Shown here in pieces: positions 54,980 through 62,872 of a stretch of DNA of 64,000 bases (positions within the stretch are counted from its first letter, which is position 1; every line of letters starts with the position of its first letter). The notes beneath the pieces are model-generated. The model searched no databases, was not told the DNA's origin, and saw only the letters and a list, made by a program, of their open reading frames with translations. The stretch is from the NCBI GenBank assembly GCA_020072965.1, contig JAIQFY010000005.1, positions 1 to 64,000 of the forward strand. Direction: 5' to 3'. The stretch is from Terriglobia bacterium. Lineage in GTDB: Bacteria > Acidobacteriota > Terriglobia > JAIQFV01. The translations under genes and the position numbers were made by a program.

Positions 54980-55462
54980 TCACCTGGTCGGGGACGGCGC
55001 GGGAGGAAGCGGGGTCCTTGAGTACAGTCCGACCGGGTGGCCGGCTGGATCTACGACTACGGCAATGGCTCCGGTGCCGTCCGGTAGATTGAAGGGGAAT
55101 CCGGGTACGACGGTTCCCCCCAGCGGATTCACCTTCTTGCAGCTGGCCTGAATGTCAGTCACCTGGACATAGACTACGCCGTTGAACGGGCTGATCTTGC
55201 CCTCCGCAACGCGTAGCGTCCCGACAGCGGTGCCACCCGCGATGATCTCGGCCGCCTGATCGGTGCCCTGCACCGGGGCGAATTGCCAGTCGAAGAGCTT
55301 GCCGTAGAATTCCTTCGACTGCGGGAGGTTGGTCGTGGTGATGTCGAACCAGGCGATGCGCCCCGGTCCAACATCCGGAGGGGGAGTCTTGTGGGTCGCT
55401 GCATGGAGCTGTCCGGCCACGAGGGTCAGGGCCATGGTCATCGTCAAGATCGCGTTCCGCAT
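54980..55462 (-). CDS. Cassette 8: exported VOC (glyoxalase-fold) protein
   Basis: A 160-residue protein with a signal peptide (LTMTMALTLVAGQLHAATH) and a VOC fold: GRIAWFDITTTNLPQSKEFYGKLFDWQFAPV, then GGTVVPGFPFNLPDGTGAIAVVVDPAGHPVGLYS. The glyoxalase-type metal residues are partly present (Asp in WFDI, Glu in KEFYG). An exported VOC protein is unusual. It lies on the opposite strand within the cassette that also holds the gene at 54289, converging with it; cassette genes in reverse orientation are uncommon. Confidence 0.75.
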   Translation of the reverse strand: MRNAILTMTMALTLVAGQLHAATHKTPPPDVGPGRIAWFDITTTNLPQSKEFYGKLFDWQFAPVQGTDQAAEIIAGGTAVGTLRVAEGKISPFNGVVYVQVTDIQASCKKVNPLGGTVVPGFPFNLPDGTGAIAVVVDPAGHPVGLYSRTPLPPAPSPTR

Positions 55463-55572
55463 CGCGGTTCTCCTGGATCACATAATGAGGGACGGGTCGC
55501 ATGCTAACACGTAGAGCAATGCTCGGCAAGGCGAGGACACCACACAGCGAGGACACCGCCCAATAACAAGCT

Positions 55573-55675
55573 GCCGAACAAAGCGCTGCAGCAGACGGAT
55601 TGCCGCGCCTTCGTTTGTTGTTGCTGAGTCGTTCAGCGGTTGTGCGGCGCCCGCTGCTGAGCACTGGCGTTACAG
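55573..55675 (+). other. attC8
   Basis: R'' GCCGAAC (55573-55579) complements the core TTCGGC that opens cassette 8 at 54268. R' GTTACAG at 55669-55675. Arms AAGCGCTGCAGCAGACGG and CCCGCTGCTGAGCACTGG pair with extrahelical G and A; the loop region is long (VCR-like). No later attC was found, so the array ends here or decays beyond. Confidence 0.8.
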
Positions 55676-56213
55676 GGAGAAAAACAGATGATTTTGGTAC
55701 GCCAGCCTCCTTGAAATTCTCGCCTTCTTGTCCCCCGGTTTGTTGGTGCTGGTTTGGTGTTAGTTGGTCTTGTGTTTCCATGCGCTATCGTGCATGCCAG
55801 CACAAAAGAGCAACCTGCGGATATCCCTGTAAACATTGTGGATTTCAACTTTATGCATTTAGGCGCGCGAGCGCGCAGAGGGCAATTTATAGACTCACAA
55901 TGTGGCGGATCTTTGATCCTTGAGGGTTCAATTCCCTCCTCCTGCACCGTGGTTGGATTTTAGTATCCCCCAGGCCTGGCGCTCCTTCTTGGATGAGTAC
56001 GGACTCCCACAGGGACTCCCCGATTGGAATCCCTGGTTCGAGACGCTCAACGGAATACCAGGAAAGTTGTTTTGGAATGGAGGGCCATGCGGGAGGCCTC
56101 AAGAGAAATAAGCTACCTCCCTGAATCAAAATTACCCCCTCCGGCTTGGTGCGTGGGTGTAGAATAGCGATTCTCGAAAATCGAACCTCCTCCGATATTA
56201 TGCAGGACAACAC
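55676..56213. other. End of integron array to radical SAM gene
   Basis: No convincing intact gene. An open frame from 55754 starts with a signal-like MVLVGLVFPCAIVHASTKEQ but ends through the tRNA-like 3' sequence and is probably the stub of a lost cassette gene. A GCGCGC-GA-GCGCGC hairpin lies at 55863-55876, just before the tRNA fragment. Confidence 0.4.
55901..55948 (+). tRNA. 3' fragment of a tRNA (Leu-like), possible attachment-site remnant
   Basis: Variable-arm hairpin GGATC-TTT-GATCC (55907-55919), a perfect T-arm GAGGG-TTCAATT-CCCTC (55922-55938), acceptor 3' strand CTCCTGC (55939-55945), discriminator A and CC. The matching 5' acceptor GCAGGAG and the D- and anticodon arms are missing upstream. 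A long variable arm plus CTCCTGCA would fit tRNA-Leu. Confidence 0.5.
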
Positions 56214-57233
56214 ATGAAACCCGGATTGATGATCAGAAACGGCCTCAAGCAGTTAGTACACGGTTTTCAACGGCCGTTCATGATGATGTTTGAGACGACC
56301 TTGCACTGCAATATGGCGTGTGAATATTGCACGGTATGGTCGAATGACCGCAACGAAAAGGTCATGACGAAGGAGCAGGCCTTTCGTCGCATCGATGAGG
56401 CCATCGACCTGGGCATTTTCGCTTTGAGTTTTTCGGGCGGGGAGCCGCTGCTCAATCCGAATACCGCGGACTATATCGTTTACGGAGCCGATCAGGGGTT
56501 GTTCGTCTCCATGCCCACGAACGGATTGGCGCTGAAGAAATATGCCTCGGCGCTCCAAAGGTTGGATCTCCTGGAAGTGTCCATCGACACTCTGGACCCG
56601 AAGAAATTTGCCAAGCGCCGCGGTCTGGACTCGCTTGAGAACATCATTGAACAGCTCGACTTCCTGATTGCCCATCACCGTCCCCGGGACATTCAATTGA
56701 ACGCGGCGGTGAATCTGGAAAATCTCGACGACCTTCCGGCCCTTGCCGCCTTTGCGGACCAACGTGGAATTCACCTCCACACGGAAGCCGTTCACAATGT
56801 CATGCGCTATGGGTTGATGGAGGGGGATGGCGAAATGACTCCCGATGAAATCCGGAAGGTGGAAGTGTTCCTGCACCAATTGAAGAAGGAACACAAATCG
56901 GTTCGCTTTTATTCTTACTATTACAAATTCTACCGCGATGGCGGATTCAGTAAAAAGTTTCCCTGTCGCTCCGCCTCTCATCTGATCAACCTCAAGCCTG
57001 ACGGCACAGTCCAGTTCCCATGCGCGTTCGTGATGAAACATCGCGGCAATGCCGGCATGACACTGCAAGAGATCTTCAAAACCCCCGAGGTTCGTTCTCT
57101 CATCGAGCAGGAGACCCGGGGAATGTGGGATTTTTGCGAGGGCTGCAAGATCGGTTGTCCCTTTGAAGTCTCGTTGTACACGCATCCGCTGCTTGCCATT
57201 CAGGGAACTTCGGATTTTTGGGTGGAGCGTTAG
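56214..57233 (+). CDS. Radical SAM protein with SPASM-like C-terminus
   Basis: A 339-residue radical SAM enzyme. The CX3CX2C cluster motif is at Cys32, Cys36 and Cys39 (TLHCNMACEYCTVW). FALSFSGGEPLLNP is the SAM-binding GGEP motif, and a TIM-barrel follows. Several Cys in the C-terminal part (KKFPCRSASHLINLKPDGTVQ, FPCAF and FCEGCKIGCPFE) look like a SPASM-type auxiliary Fe-S site. The overall pattern is like the HpnH/MoaA-like branch used in peptide or lipid modification; substrate unknown. It starts after AGGACAACAC and is followed 147 bp later by the glycosyltransferase/methyltransferase fusion on the same strand, so the two may act together. Confidence 0.82.
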   Translation: MKPGLMIRNGLKQLVHGFQRPFMMMFETTLHCNMACEYCTVWSNDRNEKVMTKEQAFRRIDEAIDLGIFALSFSGGEPLLNPNTADYIVYGADQGLFVSMPTNGLALKKYASALQRLDLLEVSIDTLDPKKFAKRRGLDSLENIIEQLDFLIAHHRPRDIQLNAAVNLENLDDLPALAAFADQRGIHLHTEAVHNVMRYGLMEGDGEMTPDEIRKVEVFLHQLKKEHKSVRFYSYYYKFYRDGGFSKKFPCRSASHLINLKPDGTVQFPCAFVMKHRGNAGMTLQEIFKTPEVRSLIEQETRGMWDFCEGCKIGCPFEVSLYTHPLLAIQGTSDFWVER

Positions 57234-57380
57234 CAGGGCCGAGCAGCCCTTCATGTTTCCCGGTGGCGACGAGTCACGTCGCCCCAGTCAACTCGCCAGG
57301 TTGGTTCATTCCCTTCGATATTTCCCGATTCTCCTGTAATTTAGCTCGCAATCCCTAATGCACCATGCTGTCGTGAGCTT

Positions 57381-59192
57381 ATGGACCAGAAAACGATTCT
57401 TATTCTGACAATTCAATTTGGCGCCGGGCATCATCGGGTAGCGGAGGCAGTGTCGAAATCCTGCGAGCAGGAGTTTCCCGGATGGGACGCCAGGGTGGTC
57501 GATGTGACCGGATGCATGCCCCGGTGGATTCGCTGGGTTTATGTGGACCTGTATCTCCTGGTGTTGAAGTATGTTCCTTTTCTATGGCGATGGATTGAAG
57601 GAGTCCAGAGAAAACAATCGCACACCTTTCCCCCCGCATTGCTGCACTCAACTGCTGATCGCCTCTACCGGCAAATCAAAGAATGGAACATCGACGCGAT
57701 CATCAGTTCGGAAGTGGGCGTCAATGAGATTGCTTCGATCCTGAAGGGCCGGTACCTTCCCAATACTCCTCTCGTTGCGGTCCTTACTGATTATGATGCC
57801 GACCGGGCCTGGATCCAGAATGAAGTGGACATCTACTGCGCCGGATCGGAGGAGGTTCGCTCCGAACTGCTCGCGCTGGGAGCCCCCGTGGAGAAGGTAA
57901 GAGTGACCGGCATCCCTGTCGACGATCAGTTCTTCTCCCCCTCTCCGCAGATCCTGGACCAACAGGATACGGTAAACAGCCATGCGGGGCTGAGAATCCT
58001 TTTAGCAGGGGGCGGCGAAGGTCTCCTCAGAGTGAGCCATCTCTTGAGGACACTAGATGGGATGGGGAGTCAGGCTGCTGTGACCGTGCTGGTGGGGACG
58101 AACCGGAAGCTGCAGCGCTCTCTAAAGAGGATCAACGCTCTCAAAAACATTCAATTGCACATACAGGGGTGGACCCAGGAGATGCCTCGACTTTTTCATT
58201 CACACGATCTCCTGATTTCAAAGCCCGGGGGAGTAACCGTGACCGAAGCGATGGCCGCCGGGTTGCCACTGCTGGCGACTCTCCCATTGCCCGGATCCGA
58301 GGTCAGGCATTGTGAGCTGGTTGAGAAGTGGGGGGTCGGGCTGGCGGCTCCCACGCTGGATGCGTTTCGGACCCAGGCCGAGCGACTCGTCAGGGATCAA
58401 GCCCTTCGGAAGGCCCTCCACGAAAAGGCGCGCCGGACTTACAGCGACCAGCATGCGCATTCGGTTGCAGAGGTTCTGCGCGAATGTTTCAGATTCCCCC
58501 CTCCACCGTCCGAACAGCTGCAGATCGAATTTGACGAATGGGCGGCGGCGGGCCGCGGTGAGCAGATGGAAGAGCATCATAGTCAAATCGCCCAGGGTAC
58601 AATTGATCGAATGCAATTGAATCTCGGCGAGCGGTTGTTGGATCTCGGATGTGGAACGGGCTGGGCCTCCCGGCGCCTGGCAATGAAGGTTCCGCAGGGG
58701 ATTGTCGTCGGGATTGATATCTCCAGTGGCATGATCCGTCGGGCGATGAATTATCCGGGAAATCCAACCCAATTGAATTTTCTTGTGGCCAGTGCCGAAG
58801 CCCTCCCGGTTCGGGACAATCAGGTGGACAAGGTCTTTTCCTGCGAGGCGCTCTATTATGCCCCGGATCTAAGGCGTGCCCTCCGGGAGGTCTACCGGGT
58901 CCTCAAGACAGGGGGAGTGTTCTTTTGCGTCGTGAACCTGTTCCTGGAAAATCCGTACACCCATATGTGGGTGAAGCTCTTGAAGGTGAAAGCTCATTTA
59001 CTGGGAAGGGCGGAATACGAACAGATTTTTCGTGACGCGGGATTTGAAGAAGCGGAAACCGTGCTGGTTCCTGATTCGACACCGGTGAATGAAGCAAACT
59101 TTAAGCCGGGTTGGGGGTTGAACACGCCGGAGGACCTCAGACGGTACCGGGCGATCGGGGCCTTGCTGATTATGGGCAGAAGACTCCGTTAA
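57381..59192 (+). CDS. Fusion: MGDG-synthase-like glycosyltransferase + SAM methyltransferase
   Basis: A 603-residue protein. Residues 1-375: a GT-B glycosyltransferase of the diacylglycerol type (ILTIQFGAGHHRVAEAVSKS, LLAGGGEGLLR, SKPGGVTVTEAMAAGLPLL, PLPGSEVRHCELV), similar to the gene at 747. Residues 395-603: a class I SAM methyltransferase (LLDLGCGTGWASRRLAMKVP motif I near 418, GIDISSGMIRRAMN, FSCEALYYAPDLRRALREVY). A methylated glycolipid head group would be the natural product, made at the cytoplasmic membrane; this is inference. The two domains are joined in one continuous frame. It follows the radical SAM gene. Confidence 0.85.
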   Translation: MDQKTILILTIQFGAGHHRVAEAVSKSCEQEFPGWDARVVDVTGCMPRWIRWVYVDLYLLVLKYVPFLWRWIEGVQRKQSHTFPPALLHSTADRLYRQIKEWNIDAIISSEVGVNEIASILKGRYLPNTPLVAVLTDYDADRAWIQNEVDIYCAGSEEVRSELLALGAPVEKVRVTGIPVDDQFFSPSPQILDQQDTVNSHAGLRILLAGGGEGLLRVSHLLRTLDGMGSQAAVTVLVGTNRKLQRSLKRINALKNIQLHIQGWTQEMPRLFHSHDLLISKPGGVTVTEAMAAGLPLLATLPLPGSEVRHCELVEKWGVGLAAPTLDAFRTQAERLVRDQALRKALHEKARRTYSDQHAHSVAEVLRECFRFPPPPSEQLQIEFDEWAAAGRGEQMEEHHSQIAQGTIDRMQLNLGERLLDLGCGTGWASRRLAMKVPQGIVVGIDISSGMIRRAMNYPGNPTQLNFLVASAEALPVRDNQVDKVFSCEALYYAPDLRRALREVYRVLKTGGVFFCVVNLFLENPYTHMWVKLLKVKAHLLGRAEYEQIFRDAGFEEAETVLVPDSTPVNEANFKPGWGLNTPEDLRRYRAIGALLIMGRRLR

Positions 59193-59339
59193 GCGGAAGA
59201 AAACGGATTGCACCTCGGCGTCCCTCCGGCTCCTCGAAGGCGGCCCGTGTATCTCGAGGATTTACGGGCCCTGCAAAGTTTGGTATAAAGAGAAGCCAAA
59301 CGGGCACATCCAGAAGGGGATGAACACCAAGGAGAGAGC

Positions 59340-60107
59340 ATGAAGGAAAAGGCAGCTACCGTGAACAAGGAGCTGGAGGTAAAGAAGAAATCCGGATGGA
59401 TGGAGTCGCTTTGGGAGAATGTCAAGTCCTTGGCGATAGTGCTTGCCGCCGTCTTATTGATCCGGGCGGTCGTTGTTGAGGCCACGGTGGTGCCCACGGG
59501 CTCGATGCAGAACACGATCCTGATTGGGGATCATCTTTTCCTGGATAAGGTTCTGTACGGTCCGCAGATCCCTTTTACGGACGTGCATCTTCCGGCGATC
59601 AAAAACTATAAACGGGGTGATGTCATCGCGTTCCGCTACCCCGTGGATCCCAACATTGTTTTCGTCAAGAGACTCATTGGGATGCCCGGCGATACCATCC
59701 AGGTGAAACAAAAACAGCTCTATATAAACGATAAGCTGGTGCAGGAGCCGTGCGTCATTCATCGGGACTCTCAGATTTATCCCGACAGTGAATGGATTCC
59801 CCGTGAAGCCCGAATTCGCGACAACTTTGGCCCGGTGACCGTCCCGCCAGACCATTACTTTGCCATGGGTGATAATCGCGATGAATCGCTGGATGGCCGC
59901 TACTGGGGATTCGTTCCTAAAGAAAACATGGTGGGTGAACCAATCTTCATTTACTGGTCATTCGATGCCCCGACGGATGTCTGGACGGCAACCGATATCT
60001 CGGATCGAATTCGAGGAGATGTAGATATTCTGGTCCACTTCTTCACTCGCACACGATGGTCCCGCATGGGGAGGATTGTCTCCGGAGGATGCGGGGAACG
60101 AAACTAA
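59340..60107 (+). CDS. lepB: Signal peptidase I
   Basis: A 255-residue type I signal peptidase that removes signal peptides at the outer face of the inner membrane. The membrane anchor is VKSLAIVLAAVLLIRAVVVE (residues 29-48). The catalytic Ser is in VPTGSMQNTI (Ser55) and the general-base Lys in VFVKRLIGMPGD (Lys110); the GDNRDESLDGRYWG box is also present. Strong AAGGAG precedes the ATG. It is a fitting housekeeping partner for the many exported proteins of the window. It converges with endonuclease III. Confidence 0.95.
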   Translation: MKEKAATVNKELEVKKKSGWMESLWENVKSLAIVLAAVLLIRAVVVEATVVPTGSMQNTILIGDHLFLDKVLYGPQIPFTDVHLPAIKNYKRGDVIAFRYPVDPNIVFVKRLIGMPGDTIQVKQKQLYINDKLVQEPCVIHRDSQIYPDSEWIPREARIRDNFGPVTVPPDHYFAMGDNRDESLDGRYWGFVPKENMVGEPIFIYWSFDAPTDVWTATDISDRIRGDVDILVHFFTRTRWSRMGRIVSGGCGERN

Positions 60108-60193
60108 GTGAACCGGCCACTTCCTCCTTGCCTCGTTTGTTGAACATTGGGTTGTCCTCGGCTTCCGGTGCCCGCAGATTCAAGTTATCGCGC

Positions 60194-60871
60194 TTAACCC
60201 TCACTTCGACCTGCCGCTTCCCGAACGATGGCCTCCTTTTGTCCCGTCGGACACGCATCCAGAAACGGACAGATCAAACACTGGGGTTTTCTCGCCTGAC
60301 AGATCCTGCGTCCATGCCAGATCAATTGATGTGAAAAAGCGATCCAGCGGTCCTTCGGAATGATCTTCATCAAGTCTTGCTCGATCTTTTTGGGGTTCTT
60401 TTGCCGCGTCAGACCCAGACGCTGCGAGAGTCGTTCCACATGGGTGTCCACGACGACTCCACTGGCGATCCCGTAAGCCGTCCCTAAGACCACATTGGCA
60501 GTCTTCCGGGCCACCCCGGGCAGAATCAACAACTCCTCCATCGTCCTGGGGACTATGCCATGGAATCGGTCAAGAAGAATTTTGGATGCCCCGCGGATAT
60601 TTTTCGCCTTGTTGCGGAAGAATCCAGTCGAGCGGATTTCCTTTTCGAGACGGGACTGAGGAACGCGAGCAAAATCGGCGGGTGTGCGGTACTTTTTGAA
60701 GAGGGTTTCCGTCACGATGTTCACGCGCTCATCGGTGCATTGCGCGGAAAGAATCGTTGCTACGAGCAACTGGAAAGGGTTCCGGTGCAACAAGGCGCAT
60801 TCCGCCGCCGGATAGTGCTGATCGAGCCGTTTGAGAATGATCTGAACTCGTTCCTTCTTTTCCATATTCAT
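60194..60871 (-). CDS. nth: Endonuclease III
   Basis: A 225-residue DNA glycosylase/AP lyase removing oxidised pyrimidines. The helix-hairpin-helix LILPGVARKTANVVL carries the catalytic Lys, VVVDTHVERLSQRL the catalytic Asp, and the C-terminal CQARKPQCLICPFLDAC (CX6CX2CX5C) binds a 4Fe-4S cluster. Starts at ATG 60871 (MNMEKKERV) or two codons later; a longer frame to 60892 overlaps the upstream acyl-CoA dehydrogenase stop by eight bases, which also indicates tight coupling with that gene. Confidence 0.94.
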   Translation of the reverse strand: MNMEKKERVQIILKRLDQHYPAAECALLHRNPFQLLVATILSAQCTDERVNIVTETLFKKYRTPADFARVPQSRLEKEIRSTGFFRNKAKNIRGASKILLDRFHGIVPRTMEELLILPGVARKTANVVLGTAYGIASGVVVDTHVERLSQRLGLTRQKNPKKIEQDLMKIIPKDRWIAFSHQLIWHGRRICQARKPQCLICPFLDACPTGQKEAIVREAAGRSEG

Positions 60872-60884
60872 CCTTCCGGCTCCT

Positions 60885-62063
60885 TCACTCATACGCCGGA
60901 ATCCCTGTGATCCTCTGACCGATGATGAGGGTATGGATGTCGTGGGTTCCTTCGTAGGTGTAAACGGATTCTAGGTTCGCCATGTGACGGAAGATCGGAT
61001 ACTCATCTGCAATTCCCTGCGCACCCAGAATTTCGCGGGCGCGGCGGGCACATTCCAGGGCCATCCAGACATTGTTCCTCTTGGCCATGGAGACGTGGGC
61101 GAAGTCGGCCCGACCCCGGTCCTTCAGTCGTCCCAGTTGAAGCGCCAGTAATTGACCCTTCGTGATTTCCGAGATCATCCACACCAGCTTCTCCTGGACG
61201 AGTTGATGGCTGGCAATGGGTCTGTCAGCAAACTGTTTCCGGCCCAGGGCGTACCGCAGCGCCGTGTCATAGCAATCCATTGCTGCTCCAATGGCCCCCC
61301 AGGCAATTCCATAACGCGCGGCGGAGAGACACGAGAGAGGGGCCTTCAGGCCCCTGGCCTGTGGCAGTCTGTTCTCGGTCGGGATGTGGCAGTCTTGCAA
61401 CAATAAGCCGCTCGTCACACTGGCGCGAAGTGAGAATTTTCCGTGAATGTCGTAGGCGGAAAAACCGGGACGATTTTTTTCCACGAGGAACCCGGCGATT
61501 TCGTCTCCCTCATCTTCGACCTTAGCCCACACCAGAGCCACGTCGGCAATGCTGCCGCTCGTGATCCACAGTTTTTCGCCGTTCAGGACATAACCCTCGC
61601 CCTTCTTTTTTGCTCGGGTGCGCATGCCGGAGGGGTTGGAACCGAAGTCCGGTTCAGTCAGACCGAAGCACCCGATGGCCTGCCCGGATTGCATTCGGGG
61701 AAGCCAGTGTGATTTCTGTTCCTTGCTTCCATAAGTGAAAATCGGAAACATGACCAGCGCACCCTGCACACTGACAAAGCTTCTCAACCCGCTATCGCCG
61801 CGTTCCAGTTCCTGCATGACCAGCCCATACTGCACGTTGGACATCCCGGCGCATCCATAACCTTCCAGGTTGGCCCCGAAAAACCCCAAGTCCCCCATCT
61901 TCGGAACCAGCTCCAACGGGAAGGTGGCATTTCGATTGTGTTCAGTGATGATCGGCATCAGCTCGTTATCCACAAATTCGCGCACCGTCTTGCGGACCAA
62001 CAGCTCATCTTCTGAAAAAAGAGAATCAATCTCCATGTAATCAACCCCTTTGAATGCTGACAT
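60885..62063 (-). CDS. Glutaryl-CoA dehydrogenase-like acyl-CoA dehydrogenase
   Basis: A 392-residue FAD enzyme oxidising and usually decarboxylating glutaryl-CoA to crotonyl-CoA, in lysine and tryptophan breakdown. Hallmarks are GCFGLTEPDFGSNPSGMRT, LNGEKLWITSGSIADVALVW, the Arg in LRASVTSGLLL and the catalytic Glu in YTYEGTHDIHTLIIGQRITG (about residue 369). The length is exactly that of glutaryl-CoA dehydrogenases. GAGGAG lies seven bases before ATG 62063; the 51-bp upstream extension lacks a signal. Coupled with nth downstream. Confidence 0.9.
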   Translation of the reverse strand: MSAFKGVDYMEIDSLFSEDELLVRKTVREFVDNELMPIITEHNRNATFPLELVPKMGDLGFFGANLEGYGCAGMSNVQYGLVMQELERGDSGLRSFVSVQGALVMFPIFTYGSKEQKSHWLPRMQSGQAIGCFGLTEPDFGSNPSGMRTRAKKKGEGYVLNGEKLWITSGSIADVALVWAKVEDEGDEIAGFLVEKNRPGFSAYDIHGKFSLRASVTSGLLLQDCHIPTENRLPQARGLKAPLSCLSAARYGIAWGAIGAAMDCYDTALRYALGRKQFADRPIASHQLVQEKLVWMISEITKGQLLALQLGRLKDRGRADFAHVSMAKRNNVWMALECARRAREILGAQGIADEYPIFRHMANLESVYTYEGTHDIHTLIIGQRITGIPAYE

Positions 62064-62247
62064 CGGTGCGCTCCTCAAATGGTCGTGTATGTTTGCAGCT
62101 CGAAAGTGGTTCAAAGCGACAGCAGAGTGTAGACTCAGCCGACTAAAATATCAACTGAACGGGCCGTCCCGGCGTGTCGGCCGAAGAGGCCGAGCGCCTG
62201 TGCTATAATGCGGCCTTTTCGGGAGGATCAGTCGAGGCAGGGAAGGG

Positions 62248-62799
62248 ATGAAGCTATTGAGGACTGCCATCAAATGGACTGCGGCAAACGCCCTGTGTCT
62301 GTGGGCATTTTTATGCAACGGCACTCTTGTTCTCCCCAGGATCATTGAAATGGATTGGGCACCCGCCTCTCAAGAGCGTGGGTTGCACCCCAATCCCGTG
62401 CGTGTGCAGGGCGTCGTCGATGATCACCGTGTCGTTCAGGGAAAACCATTTGTGCTTCACCTTCATGTGACAGTTGAAAAAGGCTACCACATCAATTCCA
62501 ATCGGCCCCGGGACAAATTCCTGATTCCCACCCAGGTGATTGTGAAGAACACACCAGAGTTCACTTTCATGCCGGCAAAGTTTCCTCCAGCCCTGGACCG
62601 CAAACTGGAATTTTCGGAAGAGAAGGTTCTCGTTTTCGAGGGAGAGGTACAGTTCGAAGTGCCCGCGCGGAGCAATGGAAATGCGTCTCCGGGCCAGAAG
62701 AACATTTCGGGGAGCTTGAGATACCAGGCGTGTGACGAAAATACCTGCTATCCGCCGAAGACAATACCGTTTGACGTTCCGGTAGAGGTCGTTAAATAG
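62248..62799 (+). CDS. Stand-alone exported DsbD N-terminal (alpha) domain
   Basis: A 183-residue exported protein with a signal peptide (residues 5-30, TAANALCLWAFLCNGTLVL) and one DsbD-alpha-type domain: VQGKPFVLHLHVTVEKGYHI, then PPALDRKLEFSEEKVLVFEG and SLRYQACDENTCYPPKTIPF. The two Cys of ACDENTC are the redox pair that in DsbD takes electrons from the membrane domain; here no membrane or thioredoxin domain follows. It may receive electrons from a separate CcdA-like protein not in the window. It starts after GGAAGGG. Confidence 0.83.
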   Translation: MKLLRTAIKWTAANALCLWAFLCNGTLVLPRIIEMDWAPASQERGLHPNPVRVQGVVDDHRVVQGKPFVLHLHVTVEKGYHINSNRPRDKFLIPTQVIVKNTPEFTFMPAKFPPALDRKLEFSEEKVLVFEGEVQFEVPARSNGNASPGQKNISGSLRYQACDENTCYPPKTIPFDVPVEVVK

Positions 62800-62868
62800 A
62801 CCCGAACCAGCCCCTCGGCCCATGCGACAGGGAGGGGGTCCCCTGTCTGGCTCGTCACAGTTCGGGCC
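62800..62868. terminator. Nested hairpins between convergent genes
   Basis: CCCGAAC (62801-62807) and GTTCGGG (62860-62866) enclose GACAGGG (62826-62832) paired with CCCTGTC (62841-62847). No T-run is present, so termination is only possible, in either direction. Confidence 0.35.
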
Positions 62869-62872
62869 GGTC

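Noticed and set aside
55860-55950. Complete tRNA or tmRNA gene
   Set aside because: Only the variable arm, T-arm and acceptor 3' strand are present; no upstream sequence pairs with CTCCTGC and no tmRNA 5' end was found.
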